From positions 1 to 12,887 of the forward strand of contig DVJH01000077.1 in NCBI GenBank assembly GCA_018710795.1: a DNA stretch of 12,887 nucleotides, in the 5' to 3' direction. This DNA comes from Candidatus Galligastranaerophilus gallistercoris (GTDB lineage: Bacteria; Cyanobacteriota; Vampirovibrionia; Gastranaerophilales; Gastranaerophilaceae). The position numbers and the translations under genes were made by a program. The notes below the pieces were generated by a model. The model was not told the origin of the DNA. It saw nothing but the letters and a program-made list of their open reading frames with translations, and ran no database searches. This document shows positions 1 through 7,505 of this stretch, one piece after another. Positions within the stretch are counted from its first letter, which is position 1. Every line of letters begins with the position of its first letter.

Positions 1-178
1 ATGTGCTAATTATAAAATTATAATCTTTGCAAAACATGCGTGAGTATTTGCACAATGTAAATATTGAAATTATTCCCCCATTTACATAATGTTTGCCAGG
101 AATAAAAAATACGCAAATGTTATCTGATATAGGGCTAATAGGAAAATTATTTTGAATTTTTTTTTCTTTATTGAACAT
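1..178 (-). CDS. Partial gene, probable surface-glycan synthesis protein (N-terminus only)
   Basis: An open frame of 59 codons starts at ATG 178-176 and runs off the left edge with no stop. The start lies inside the end of the aminotransferase gene (11 bases of overlap), which fits translational coupling in one operon. No good ribosome binding site is visible; a GGGAG lies too far upstream (about 17 bases). After a lysine-rich start, the product reads like a folded domain: a beta-strand-like VFFIPG (residues 23-28), then HYVNGGIISIF (30-40). This resembles the first strand and glycine turn of Rossmann-type glycosyltransferases that often sit in capsule or O-antigen clusters. The family assignment is an inference from this short stretch and from the neighbours. 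The frame being a real gene is more secure, because it stays open and has the same strand and overlap habit as the operon. Confidence 0.55.
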   Translation of the reverse strand, partial: MFNKEKKIQNNFPISPISDNICVFFIPGKHYVNGGIISIFTLCKYSRMFCKDYNFIIST

Positions 179-1283
179 GAAAAACACTATTTACACTCCC
201 GAATATAATCTTACATATTTTTTCTACCGTTTCCATATTTAAAGTCGGATGTAATGGCAAGCAAGCTATTCTTTTTGAGATATCTTCCGATATCGGGCAA
301 GATTCACCGTCGAAGATGTATGAAAGTTTATTTAAACTCGGGTAGAAATATCTTCTCGGGTAAATTTCTTCTTGTTTTAAGGCTTCAAAAACTCTTAATA
401 ATTCTTCTTCGCTTTTAAACACAACGGGATAATACGCAAAATTATGCTCAAGACCTTCTTGTTTTTTTGGCAGCTGAACAATATTTTCTAAAAGTTCGTC
501 ATATAAAACACAAATTCTTTTTCTTTTTTCTAAAATTTCATCCATATAAGGCAAAATGGACAAACCCATTGCAGCATGAATTTCAGATTGCTTACCGTTT
601 ATTCCGAGGCAAAAATGCTCATCGCCGTTATGTCCGAATCGTTTTAATAAATCTAACTCTTTTTTTACTATTTCATCTTTTATTATGCAAGCTCCGCCTT
701 CAACCGTGTGAAATAATTTTGTTGCATGAAAGCTTAATGTTGAAATGTCGCCGAAGCTTACAAGTGATTTCCCTTTATATTTTGAGCCGAATGCATGTGC
801 CGCATCGTATATTACTTTTAAACCGTATTTATCTGCAATTTTTTGTATTGCTTCAATATTGCATGCGTATCCGAAAACATGAACGGGCATAATGGCACGT
901 GTTTTTGAAGTTATTTTTTCTTCGATTTTATTCGGGTCGATTGTAAAATTATCGGGTTCAATGTCAACATATACGGGCTTTAATTTTTCCCATAAAATAG
1001 CCGATGTTGTTGCAACATATGTAAAAGGAGTCGTTATAACTTCGCCTTCTTCAATGTCAAGCGCCCTTAGCGCCAATTGAAGCGCAATGGTTCCGTTTGT
1101 AACATATTGAATATTATTAATTTTTAAATAGTCAATAAGCTTGTTTTCAAGTTCTTTCACAAGCGGACCGCCGTTTGTAAGCTGCACATTGTTAAAAATT
1201 TTTTCAACATATTGCATATATTCATTCAATGGCGGCATAAAAGATTTTGTAACGAAGATTTTTTCTTTTGTTAATGTCATCAT
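168..1283 (-). CDS. DegT/DnrJ/EryC1/StrS-family PLP sugar aminotransferase, VioA-like
   Basis: This 371-residue protein is a full-length nucleotide-sugar aminotransferase. Such enzymes move an amino group, usually from glutamate, onto a keto-sugar nucleotide in the cytoplasm. Visible family features are the LTNGGP segment (35-40), TNGTIAL (62-68), TTPFTYVATTSA (84-95), the YDAAHAFG block (159-166) with Asp160 for the PLP pyridine nitrogen, Lys189 in SFHATKLF as the Schiff-base lysine, and GINGKQSEIHAAMG (227-240). The N-terminal VTKSFMPPL and the MPVHVFG block resemble VioA-type enzymes, which make dTDP-4-amino-4,6-dideoxyglucose; the exact substrate cannot be read from sequence. The start is ATG 1283 or the adjacent ATG 1280. 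AGGA lies upstream with good spacing, and the start overlaps the stop of the preceding glycosyltransferase (ATGA type), so the two are probably translated together. No 4,6-dehydratase gene is present in the window. Confidence 0.93.
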   Translation of the reverse strand: MMTLTKEKIFVTKSFMPPLNEYMQYVEKIFNNVQLTNGGPLVKELENKLIDYLKINNIQYVTNGTIALQLALRALDIEEGEVITTPFTYVATTSAILWEKLKPVYVDIEPDNFTIDPNKIEEKITSKTRAIMPVHVFGYACNIEAIQKIADKYGLKVIYDAAHAFGSKYKGKSLVSFGDISTLSFHATKLFHTVEGGACIIKDEIVKKELDLLKRFGHNGDEHFCLGINGKQSEIHAAMGLSILPYMDEILEKRKRICVLYDELLENIVQLPKKQEGLEHNFAYYPVVFKSEEELLRVFEALKQEEIYPRRYFYPSLNKLSYIFDGESCPISEDISKRIACLPLHPTLNMETVEKICKIIFGSVNSVFHVQ

Positions 1284-2269
1284 AAAGTTTCCTTTTTTTC
1301 CCTTCTGATATCAAGGCATAAGATTTTTCTTTTGCTTAAAGGAAGTTTTATTGTTTTTAAAATTTTAGAATTCAATCTTTCGTTTTCATCTTTTATGTAT
1401 TTATCTAAAATTTTGCAATATAGATTATTCAAAGTTTCTTTATCGGTTAAATGTTTAATTTTTAAATATTGCATCAAACTTAACGGGATTTTTCTTTTGA
1501 AGAAATCCAAAAACATTTTGTTGTATTTATAATCAAGGGCCTTATTTATTCTGTTAATGGCATTTGCGCCCATATAGAGTTTTTGCTGAGGGTTTTTGGC
1601 GGTATAAATGCCTTGATATGTGTAGTTATAAACAGACATTATTTTGTCTATGTAATATAAATTTCCGAATTGTAAAAACCAAAATGTTATTGCAGTGTCA
1701 TAGCTGATAATGAAAGGATCATCAACTTTATCAAGATTCAGGCAGGAAGTTCTGTAAACTCTTGATGACAAATGTGGCTCAAGATATTCTTTTTTAACGT
1801 TTTTTGGAAAGTGATATTTGCCGCTTTTAATTTTTGTTTTTATGTACGGTTCATTATTGTGCATATTTTTTTCATCATTGGGATATTTTTTTAGTGTATT
1901 ATGCGCGCAAAACGAGCAATCGGGATTGTTTTCCAAAATATCAACCTGAATTTGAAGCTTGTTTTCATCCGTCCAGTAATCGTCTCCGTCAAGTGTTGCA
2001 AAATATTTTGCATTCATTTTTTTTAATGCTTCAAAAGTATTTTTGCTCGCACTTTTGTTGACTTCATTTATAAACGGAACAATAATTTCGGGGTATTTAT
2101 TTGCATATTCTCTTACGATATCGGACGTTCCGTCCGTTGAACAATCGTCTAATATCCAAGCCTGAAACTTAAAATTTGTTTTTTGTGCAAGAACGCTTTC
2201 GATTGCTTTTGCAATAGAATTTTTATGATTATACGTACAGATTAAAACAACAAGTTCTAATTCGGACAT
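1280..2269 (-). CDS. Family 2 glycosyltransferase
   Basis: With the start at ATG 2269 the protein has 329 residues. It begins with the GT-A fold signature of family 2: VVLICTYNHKNSIAKAIESV (7-26), then ILDDCSTDGTSDIV (39-52) for nucleotide binding, and TLDGDDYW (92-99) carrying the DXD-type metal and nucleotide-sugar site. It should transfer a sugar from a nucleotide donor onto a growing surface glycan; donor and acceptor are unknown. The reading frame stays open 31 codons further upstream to a TTG. That extension lacks family similarity and is rich in Lys and Gln, so I prefer ATG 2269, although its ribosome site (GGGA) is weak. The gene is first in a minus-strand operon and its stop overlaps the aminotransferase start. 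The C-terminal third is basic, with no obvious membrane helix. Confidence 0.9.
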   Translation of the reverse strand: MSELELVVLICTYNHKNSIAKAIESVLAQKTNFKFQAWILDDCSTDGTSDIVREYANKYPEIIVPFINEVNKSASKNTFEALKKMNAKYFATLDGDDYWTDENKLQIQVDILENNPDCSFCAHNTLKKYPNDEKNMHNNEPYIKTKIKSGKYHFPKNVKKEYLEPHLSSRVYRTSCLNLDKVDDPFIISYDTAITFWFLQFGNLYYIDKIMSVYNYTYQGIYTAKNPQQKLYMGANAINRINKALDYKYNKMFLDFFKRKIPLSLMQYLKIKHLTDKETLNNLYCKILDKYIKDENERLNSKILKTIKLPLSKRKILCLDIRREKKETL

Positions 2270-2353
2270 TTTTCTATTCCCAGGCTTACTTTTTGTTTGT
2301 TGCTTGTTACTCCGCAAACAGACATAATATTTCCCTTTAAGTAAACATTTATC

Positions 2354-2381
2354 ATTCAACAAAATATTATAAATGTTGAAT
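2354..2381. repeat. Inverted repeat framing a -10 box, possible operator
   Basis: Perfect 8-bp arms, ATTCAACA (2354-2361) and TGTTGAAT (2374-2381), flank a 12-base centre that contains the minus-strand TATAAT. A third copy of the 8-mer, in the same orientation as the left arm, lies at 2494-2501. The left-arm copy and the 2494 copy match further as ATTCAACAAA. The layout fits a repressor or recombinase binding site, but no binding protein can be named. Confidence 0.35.
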
Positions 2382-2395
2382 TATGCAACATGCAA
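2366..2395 (-). promoter_or_regulatory. Candidate promoter of the glycan operon
   Basis: On the minus strand a perfect TATAAT (2366-2371) is preceded, 18 bases upstream, by TTGCAT (2390-2395). A second TATAAT at 2397-2402 with TTGTGT (2419-2424) 16 bases upstream is an alternative. Either would start transcription well upstream of ATG 2269, leaving a leader of roughly 90 bases or more. The -35 matches are weak (three of six), and TATAAT-like words are common in AT-rich DNA. Confidence 0.4.
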
Positions 2396-2531
2396 AATTA
2401 TAAACTATCAAAAAATTAACACAATATATTTGCCGTAATGTATCAAAATATTACGCAAGTTTATTGTTTTTCCTTTTGTGTAATACCGTAAAAATTCAAC
2501 AAATTATTAAAATAAGAAGAAAAATAAAACT

Positions 2532-3071
2532 TTAAAGCACAAAGCTTTTATAGCTTTTATCAATTGTATCTTGATCAATGCCTATGTATCTTAAAGTTAT
2601 ATCGGGCGCCGAATGATTAAAAATTTTTTGTAAAATTGCAACGTCTTTAAATTTTTTATAATGGTGATACCCGAACGTTTTTCTTAAAGTGTGCGTTCCT
2701 ATTTTATAATCTACCCCCGCCAATTTACATGCCTGGTTTATGATTCTGTAACACTGCGTGCGCTCCATTCTGTTGTTTAAATATGATAAAAATAACGGCT
2801 CGTCATCTTCCCTTCCTTTGATAAATTCTTCAATAACGGGTTTTAATTTTTCATTAACGGGAATTTTCTTCGCCTTTTTTGTCTTTTTTTCGATTATATC
2901 AATATGATTCTTATCTCTTACATCTTTAACGTTAAGCGCAAGGATATCGGAAATTCTTAAACCGCAATTTGTGCCCACGGAAAAAATTAAAAAATCCCTT
3001 TTGTTTTTGGATAAAATTTCTTTAATTTTATTTAAAGTTTTTTTGTTTCTGATGGGCTCAACAGTGTTCAT
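2532..3071 (-). CDS. Small tyrosine recombinase (stand-alone catalytic domain)
   Basis: The 179-residue protein is a tyrosine recombinase catalytic domain without the usual N-terminal core-binding or arm-binding domains. All expected catalytic residues are present: Arg39 in CGLRISDIL, a Lys in the beta-hairpin KKTKKAKKIPV (62-72), His127 and Arg130 in HTLRKTFG, His153 in FNHSAPDITL, and the nucleophile Tyr162 in RYIGI. The opening MNTVEPIR and overall length match a family of roughly 180-residue integrases seen in Firmicutes, phages and plasmids. It should cut and rejoin specific DNA sites through a 3'-phosphotyrosine link. The start is ATG 3071, with AAGGA about 11 bases upstream; an upstream TTG (3110) would add 13 residues and is less likely. 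Its target is unknown. No other mobile-element genes are visible, so it may be a relic of an element or may invert or resolve nearby DNA. Confidence 0.9.
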   Translation of the reverse strand: MNTVEPIRNKKTLNKIKEILSKNKRDFLIFSVGTNCGLRISDILALNVKDVRDKNHIDIIEKKTKKAKKIPVNEKLKPVIEEFIKGREDDEPLFLSYLNNRMERTQCYRIINQACKLAGVDYKIGTHTLRKTFGYHHYKKFKDVAILQKIFNHSAPDITLRYIGIDQDTIDKSYKSFVL

Positions 3072-3084
3072 GCAATATAAAATC

Positions 3085-3119
3085 CTTTCTTTTTGTATAT
3101 TTTGTTTCAAAAAAGAAAG
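3085..3119 (-). promoter_or_regulatory. Leader inverted repeat beside the recombinase ribosome site
   Basis: Perfect 10-bp arms (CTTTCTTTTT at 3085-3094 and AAAAAGAAAG at 3110-3119) surround a 15-base loop in the recombinase 5' leader. The arm nearer the gene runs into the AAAGGA ribosome site. A folded leader could limit translation. The stem is AT-rich and weak, so this may be chance. Confidence 0.25.
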
Positions 3120-3139
3120 ATTTTTATACCGAATAATTT

Positions 3140-3168
3140 ATTATACAAAAGAATAATATCTTTTTAAA
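3140..3168 (-). promoter_or_regulatory. Candidate promoter of the recombinase gene
   Basis: Minus-strand TTTAAA (3163-3168, four of six matches to TTGACA) and a perfect TATAAT (3140-3145) are separated by exactly 17 bases. Transcription would start near 3133, about 60 bases before the ATG at 3071. The boxes lie just past the stop of the small membrane-protein gene, so the recombinase may have its own transcript. Confidence 0.5.
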
Positions 3169-3173
3169 CAGCT

Positions 3174-3704
3174 CTAAAAGAACCTTTCGTATACCAGATA
3201 AGCGCACATTATAAAAATTGCGGCAATAAAAAAATTTATAAGCAAATTTGTCTTGGGGCTGAATTCTTTTGAATTAATAATTAAATCATAAAAATTTCTT
3301 CCTTCGCCCTGTTTAAAAAAGATTGTTTTATAAGACGCTTTGAATATTTGTTTTATTCTTATCATGTCATAATTTTTAAATTCTTTTAATTTAATTTTGC
3401 TTATTTTATAAACTGGTATCATATAAGAAAAATTATTTTCTTCATTTTTTAATGCTATAAGGGAATTTTCTTCATCATATAATGCCTTGTTATAGGAATT
3501 ATAAATTCCAAAAAACTGCGGGTTTGAGGCAATAACAGAAAAAATTATAAAAAATACGATAAGAAGAATGTAACATTCAATATATCCGGTTTTTATTCCG
3601 AAAACAAAAGAAGCGCACATCCCGATAAAAGAAAAAACCGCTCCTAAAGATAACACGCACCCTGCGTTTGAAGGCTTATTTTTAAGTAATTTATATTCAT
3701 ACAT
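3174..3704 (-). CDS. Small membrane protein of unknown function
   Basis: I do not recognise a family. The 176-residue product has three likely membrane helices: about 14-36, 41-60 and 153-172. A soluble, charged segment lies between the second and third (about 65-150) and contains YKISKIKLKEFKNYDMIRIK, which has the look of a small beta-rich, PH-like domain. The start at ATG 3704 has AAGGA seven bases upstream. This ribosome site overlaps the stop region of the AsmA-like gene, only 10 bases away, so the two form one operon and a shared envelope role is possible. The last residues VYERFF follow the third helix directly. Confidence 0.75.
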   Translation of the reverse strand: MYEYKLLKNKPSNAGCVLSLGAVFSFIGMCASFVFGIKTGYIECYILLIVFFIIFSVIASNPQFFGIYNSYNKALYDEENSLIALKNEENNFSYMIPVYKISKIKLKEFKNYDMIRIKQIFKASYKTIFFKQGEGRNFYDLIINSKEFSPKTNLLINFFIAAIFIMCAYLVYERFF

Positions 3705-3714
3705 AATTTTATCC

Positions 3715-6576
3715 TTATTTAATTTTTTTCAATGCCGACAAGAAGTTATTATGCTCCACGTCTCCTTCAACCGTGGTTAAGAAAATCTGGCAGTCTTTTT
3801 CATCCGCGCTCAAAGGCGGAATCATTTTTAACTCTGCCGCATAATAATTCAAATCGTTGCTGTTTCCGAAACGCTCCCTGTTTGCAAGGCTGTTTAAAGA
3901 TATGTTCCTTAAAAACCCTGCGGCACCTTTGTTTTTATTTGTAAATTTTGTATAAATCCTTAAAGACGCATCTCTTTTGACAAGGTCAAATCTGCCCATA
4001 ATTAAAGTTGCAAGCTGGTCTGCCGAAGATTTAATCATCATTCTGTTGATGACGTTATCTTTAATGTTGATTGTTCCCGATATTCTGTCAAATCTGCCTT
4101 CAGGGATGTTAACAAAATCAAACAGCGTGGAAGGGCTTATCATTGCCATCGGGTTTCTGAAAAACGAAACAAAATTAAGCGCATATTCAACAAGACCTAT
4201 TTTTTCAATTGTTCCGTTATTGATTTCAAATTTCATCATCCCGTTTAATTTCAGGGTGTTATCCGTGCTTATGTCTATTATCCCGCTTGCAAGACCGGTA
4301 ATTTCTCTTTTTAAGCTTAAAAGCGCCGTTGCAATTTTATCCGAATCAACTTCTTTGACGCCCAAAATAAATCTGTAAGTTCCTTTCATCAAATCACATC
4401 TGATTTTGCCCGAAGAATGCCCGTCTGCGATTTCAAATCTGTTTGAATCAATTTTTAATTTCCCGTCTTTATCAAGAGAAAAAACCGCTTTAATATTTCC
4501 GAAGTTTACTTCTTTATAATTTCCTTTAATTAAATTAAAACTTCCTTCTTTTATAACGATTAAATTCGGAACAAAAACAAGCGCCTGATTGTCCGTATCA
4601 GACATTTCTTTGTTATTTTCCATTGCCTTCATAAATTCTTCTTCGGCTTTTTCATTTTTTTCTTCGGTTTGTTTTTTATCGTTTGCTGAAATTTGTTGTT
4701 TATTTTCCGATGTTTGCGCCGAAGATGCGGGTGGCGGGGCTGAAACCGTCAAGATTCTTTCCAAATCAACGTTATCTATCGTTAAATCAACGTTATTAAT
4801 CGTAATCGGGAAGGTTATATTATTTGCAAGATTTCCTTGAAAATCATATTTTGAACGTCTGAAAATTCCTTCCAAATCAAACATTAAGCGCTCTTTATCG
4901 GTTTTAAATTCGCCTTTTTTGATAAAAAGCCTCTGGGAAGGAATTATTACTTTATCCATTGCAAGGTTTCCTCTTAATTTTGGAATTTCTCTTGCGTTAA
5001 GCCACTCCAAATTTCCCGAAATTGTTCCTTTTCTAAACAATTTCTGCCCGATTAAAACGTTTAAAAATTCGCTCGGCAGGGGCTTTGGTATATTAAAGCC
5101 GAAATTTAAGATTTTTGAATTGTCTGCCAAATCTACATTCCCGTTTAAAGTTAAAATGGGTTCGATTTTGCTGTCTTTATTTATTTCTTTTGCAATATAA
5201 TATTTGATATTTTCAATGTTTAATATGTTTGATTTCATATGCATATTGCATAAAATTGCTCTGTCATAATTAATCGGGCTCAATGAAGAACCTTCGATTA
5301 AAATATCGTTGCCTGCGGCAAGTCTTGCCATATAGTTGATGTCTATATCATTATTTTTTGAAAAAATCTCGATTCTTGTGCCTGCGGGTTTATCGCCTGT
5401 CATTGTAATGTTAATCCCTGCAAGTTTTGACAGATAATCTTTCGTAAAATTATTTGTCATTACGGTTGATATTATAATTTTTGTATCAACCGATTTATAA
5501 TAATCGTCAACCGTTCCTTCAAGCGTCAATTTGTTTTCTTTATTGTCGCCATAATGTCCGATAAAATCCGTCATTGTAATCAAATCGGGGGTTATGTTTA
5601 TTTTCCCTTTGCTTGCGTATACGGGCATATTCGCAAGCGATTTTAAATTAAAGGAGGCATTTTTTATAAAAATATCACCCGATAAACCCTCCTTATTCAT
5701 TTTTATTTCAAACTCAGAGACCCCTTTCGGGTTTAAAATTTCCGCCATAATTTCTTTGCCGTTCGGGATTATAAGATTGGTTGATAAAATGTCTGCACCG
5801 TCTTTTAATTGAAAATTGTCCGATTCGACAAGAACTCCGAATCTGTCTTTACTCATTAAAGATTTTATATGAATGTCTGAATTATTAATTTTTAAGGGGC
5901 AATCGTTTATGATAAGCCTTTTATTTTTGGTATAGAATCTGTTATTATCAGAAAAAGTTATTTTTAAATTTTCATCCCCGTTTTTAATGAGAGCGTTAAT
6001 TATAAACCTTAAATGTTTCGGGTTTTTCTTATCTTCAAGAAGAATTTTTTTGCCTTCAAGCGTTAATTTGCCGTTATTTGGAAGCGACGATAAAATTTTT
6101 ATATCGTTTATATAAAATAAGGCGTCAAATATGTCTATCTTAAAATCGGGCAGGTTTCCGGACGCTTTTTCTTCCTGTTTCGCCGCAGGGATAAGCGCCG
6201 ATAATTTATCAAGGTCGATAAAAATTGAATCTACGGTTAATTTTCTGAATTTTAAAGATTTTGAAGTTATTATCCTGTATGAAAAATCGGTTTTAAAATC
6301 TTTAATATCAAGTATATCTTCACTGTTTTTCTTTAAGGATAAATTATCAAAGCTGATATCCAATCTCGGCCTTATGCTTGTTTTGATTTTGGGGTTAACA
6401 AGATTTAATTCCGCCCCCGTTATTTTATATACGATATTTTTTGCGGTGTTTATAAACAACTCGCTTGAGACAACCGCCGGTAAAACTATTCTGTATAAAA
6501 AAACCGCAGCGATAATTATTGCCGCTACCGAAATTAAACCGTACTTTACTGTTTTCGTAACCTTAAAATCCTTCAT
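3715..6576 (-). CDS. AsmA-like envelope protein
   Basis: This 953-residue protein has one N-terminal membrane anchor (about residues 12-33) followed by a long periplasmic part of alternating beta-strand-like segments, as in AsmA/YhdP/TamB proteins. These form grooved beta-sheet bridges that carry phospholipids or organise outer-membrane assembly. A Pro/Ser/Gln/Lys/Glu-rich low-complexity stretch (about 612-662) separates the first part from a second repeat domain. The C-terminal part (about 760-950) reads like the AsmA C-terminal domain, with repeated G-x-I/M-x-I/F strands such as GIIDISTDNTLKLNG and SGTINIKDNVI. The start at ATG 6576 has GAGG eight bases upstream. It is the first gene of a two-gene unit and is divergent from the WG-repeat gene. 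The family call rests on architecture; which AsmA subgroup it belongs to is uncertain. Confidence 0.8.
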   Translation of the reverse strand: MKDFKVTKTVKYGLISVAAIIIAAVFLYRIVLPAVVSSELFINTAKNIVYKITGAELNLVNPKIKTSIRPRLDISFDNLSLKKNSEDILDIKDFKTDFSYRIITSKSLKFRKLTVDSIFIDLDKLSALIPAAKQEEKASGNLPDFKIDIFDALFYINDIKILSSLPNNGKLTLEGKKILLEDKKNPKHLRFIINALIKNGDENLKITFSDNNRFYTKNKRLIINDCPLKINNSDIHIKSLMSKDRFGVLVESDNFQLKDGADILSTNLIIPNGKEIMAEILNPKGVSEFEIKMNKEGLSGDIFIKNASFNLKSLANMPVYASKGKINITPDLITMTDFIGHYGDNKENKLTLEGTVDDYYKSVDTKIIISTVMTNNFTKDYLSKLAGINITMTGDKPAGTRIEIFSKNNDIDINYMARLAAGNDILIEGSSLSPINYDRAILCNMHMKSNILNIENIKYYIAKEINKDSKIEPILTLNGNVDLADNSKILNFGFNIPKPLPSEFLNVLIGQKLFRKGTISGNLEWLNAREIPKLRGNLAMDKVIIPSQRLFIKKGEFKTDKERLMFDLEGIFRRSKYDFQGNLANNITFPITINNVDLTIDNVDLERILTVSAPPPASSAQTSENKQQISANDKKQTEEKNEKAEEEFMKAMENNKEMSDTDNQALVFVPNLIVIKEGSFNLIKGNYKEVNFGNIKAVFSLDKDGKLKIDSNRFEIADGHSSGKIRCDLMKGTYRFILGVKEVDSDKIATALLSLKREITGLASGIIDISTDNTLKLNGMMKFEINNGTIEKIGLVEYALNFVSFFRNPMAMISPSTLFDFVNIPEGRFDRISGTINIKDNVINRMMIKSSADQLATLIMGRFDLVKRDASLRIYTKFTNKNKGAAGFLRNISLNSLANRERFGNSNDLNYYAAELKMIPPLSADEKDCQIFLTTVEGDVEHNNFLSALKKIK

Positions 6577-6589
6577 AAATCCTGCCTCT

Positions 6590-6607
6590 TATAATAAAAA
6601 AATTATA
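6590..6607. promoter_or_regulatory. Divergent promoter region
   Basis: The 62-base gap between two divergent genes has TATAAT on the plus strand (6590-6595) and on the minus strand (6602-6607). The plus box would give a start near 6602, just before an AAGGA at 6612-6616. The minus box would serve the AsmA-like gene. Good -35 boxes are missing on both strands, so only the -10 elements are supported. Confidence 0.4.
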
Positions 6608-6621
6608 TCATAAGGAATTTT

Positions 6622-6642
6622 ATGTTATCATTTACGGTATGA
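6622..6642 (+). CDS. Possible 6-codon leader ORF (MLSFTV)
   Basis: ATG 6622 has AAGGA five bases upstream, a good ribosome site. It opens a six-codon frame whose TGA stop (6640-6642) overlaps the ATG of the next gene (6639). The WG-repeat gene itself has no ribosome site at proper distance: the same AAGGA lies 22 bases away. Translation may therefore enter at the leader and restart at the overlapping ATGA. This is inferred from spacing only. Confidence 0.4.
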   Translation: MLSFTV

Positions 6643-7505
6643 AAAAGATTTTGTCTTTATTTTTATTGCTGTTGTTGAGCGCTTCCTCCGTTCAGGCGGC
6701 TGCCGATGTGTATTCGGGCGAAAACAACAAGTTTGGTCTTAAAGACGAAAAGGGAAACGTCATAGTTGAGGCCAAGTATAAGAAACTGATTTCTCTCGGA
6801 GATAATTCTTATATAGCGCTTAAAGGCTCAAAATACGGCATTGTTGCTTCAAACGGAGAAATTCTTGTCGATTTTAAATATTCTCATGCAACAAGGCTTC
6901 TTTCAAAATTCGTTAAACTTAAAAACTATAAAGGATTTTACCTTTTTGATGAGTACGGAAACACTATTTTTGAAGAACCTTATGATTCAATCGAGCTTTT
7001 GTTCGGCGGAATGCTTTTGACTTATAAAGATTATAAATACGGTGTATCCGATTTTAAAGGCAAAATTTTAATTGATAATGTCTGTGATGACATATATATG
7101 CCAAAACCCAATATTATGAGGGTCAAATATGAAGGCAACTGGTATGAAATAGAACAGGTTAACGCACAAACGCTTTCGCTGCCCGATGATGTTAAAAACC
7201 TTAAGGAGACGCCTGATTTTAAAATAACAAAACTTGTTACAAGCCCCGTTGCCGCCTCAAAATATTCGCTTGTAACCGCAACGGACTATTCCATCAAAGT
7301 TTTTTCTTCAATATCGCCTGCATACGAAGCAACAATTGATGAATTGATGCTCTCTCAAGGTGCGGAAGCGGTTTCCATATTTATAAAAATAGGCTGGCTT
7401 CCGAAATTTCCTTTTGTATATTTCAAAAACTATTTTAAAATCTTAAGGAACCCTTCAAACGGGCCTTTATCCGATATTAAAGAAAATATAAAACAGGATT
7501 TATAA
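6639..7505 (+). CDS. Secreted WG-repeat protein
   Basis: The 288-residue product has a clear Sec signal peptide: Lys-Lys, a leucine run, and cleavage after SVQA at residue 20. Four repeats of about 23-33 residues follow, with the pattern K-(F/Y)-G-(L/I/V)-x-(D/S)-x-x-G-x-(I/V)-(I/L)-(V/I): at about 31-53, 65-88, 99-121 and 133-154. This is the WG (KWG) beta-repeat family, usually found in exported or surface proteins of unclear function; the typical Trp is replaced here by Phe or Tyr. The C-terminal 100 residues are not repeats and include a hydrophobic, aromatic stretch (WLPKFPFVYFKNYF, 253-266). The start is ATG 6639, because it yields the intact signal peptide; it lacks its own ribosome site. 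The YkgJ-like gene follows with no spacer, so they are co-transcribed. Confidence 0.85.
   Translation: MKKILSLFLLLLLSASSVQAAADVYSGENNKFGLKDEKGNVIVEAKYKKLISLGDNSYIALKGSKYGIVASNGEILVDFKYSHATRLLSKFVKLKNYKGFYLFDEYGNTIFEEPYDSIELLFGGMLLTYKDYKYGVSDFKGKILIDNVCDDIYMPKPNIMRVKYEGNWYEIEQVNAQTLSLPDDVKNLKETPDFKITKLVTSPVAASKYSLVTATDYSIKVFSSISPAYEATIDELMLSQGAEAVSIFIKIGWLPKFPFVYFKNYFKILRNPSNGPLSDIKENIKQDL

Larger units (their letters stand above)
2270..2531. other. Noncoding spacer between recombinase and glycan operon
   Basis: This AT-rich stretch holds the promoter boxes and the repeated 8-mer described separately. It also holds an imperfect inverted repeat at 2431-2457: TGC-C-GTAAT pairs with ATTACGCA if one C is bulged. 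No RNA gene and no convincing terminator for the recombinase gene were seen. It lies immediately downstream of a tyrosine recombinase, so an attachment site is possible but unproven. Confidence 0.4.

Noticed and set aside
467..892. 141-codon plus-strand frame across the aminotransferase
   Set aside because: It lies opposite a full-length enzyme with all catalytic motifs; the product is Phe/Leu/Arg-rich shadow sequence.
2270..2362. Upstream extension of the glycosyltransferase to a TTG start
   Set aside because: The extra 31 residues are not family-like, while ATG 2269 puts the GT2 signature at its usual position right after the N-terminus.
2431..2457. Bulged inverted repeat as a recombinase terminator or attachment site
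   Set aside because: Needs a bulge, lies 75 bases past the stop, has no T-run, and nothing identifies it as a recombination core.
3072..3110. TTG start of the recombinase adding 13 residues
   Set aside because: ATG 3071 gives the family's typical opening (MNTVEPIR) and has an AAGGA upstream.
3147..3164. AAAAGA/TCTTTT repeat as a terminator of the membrane-protein gene
   Set aside because: The stem is six weak pairs, overlaps the recombinase promoter and has no T-run.
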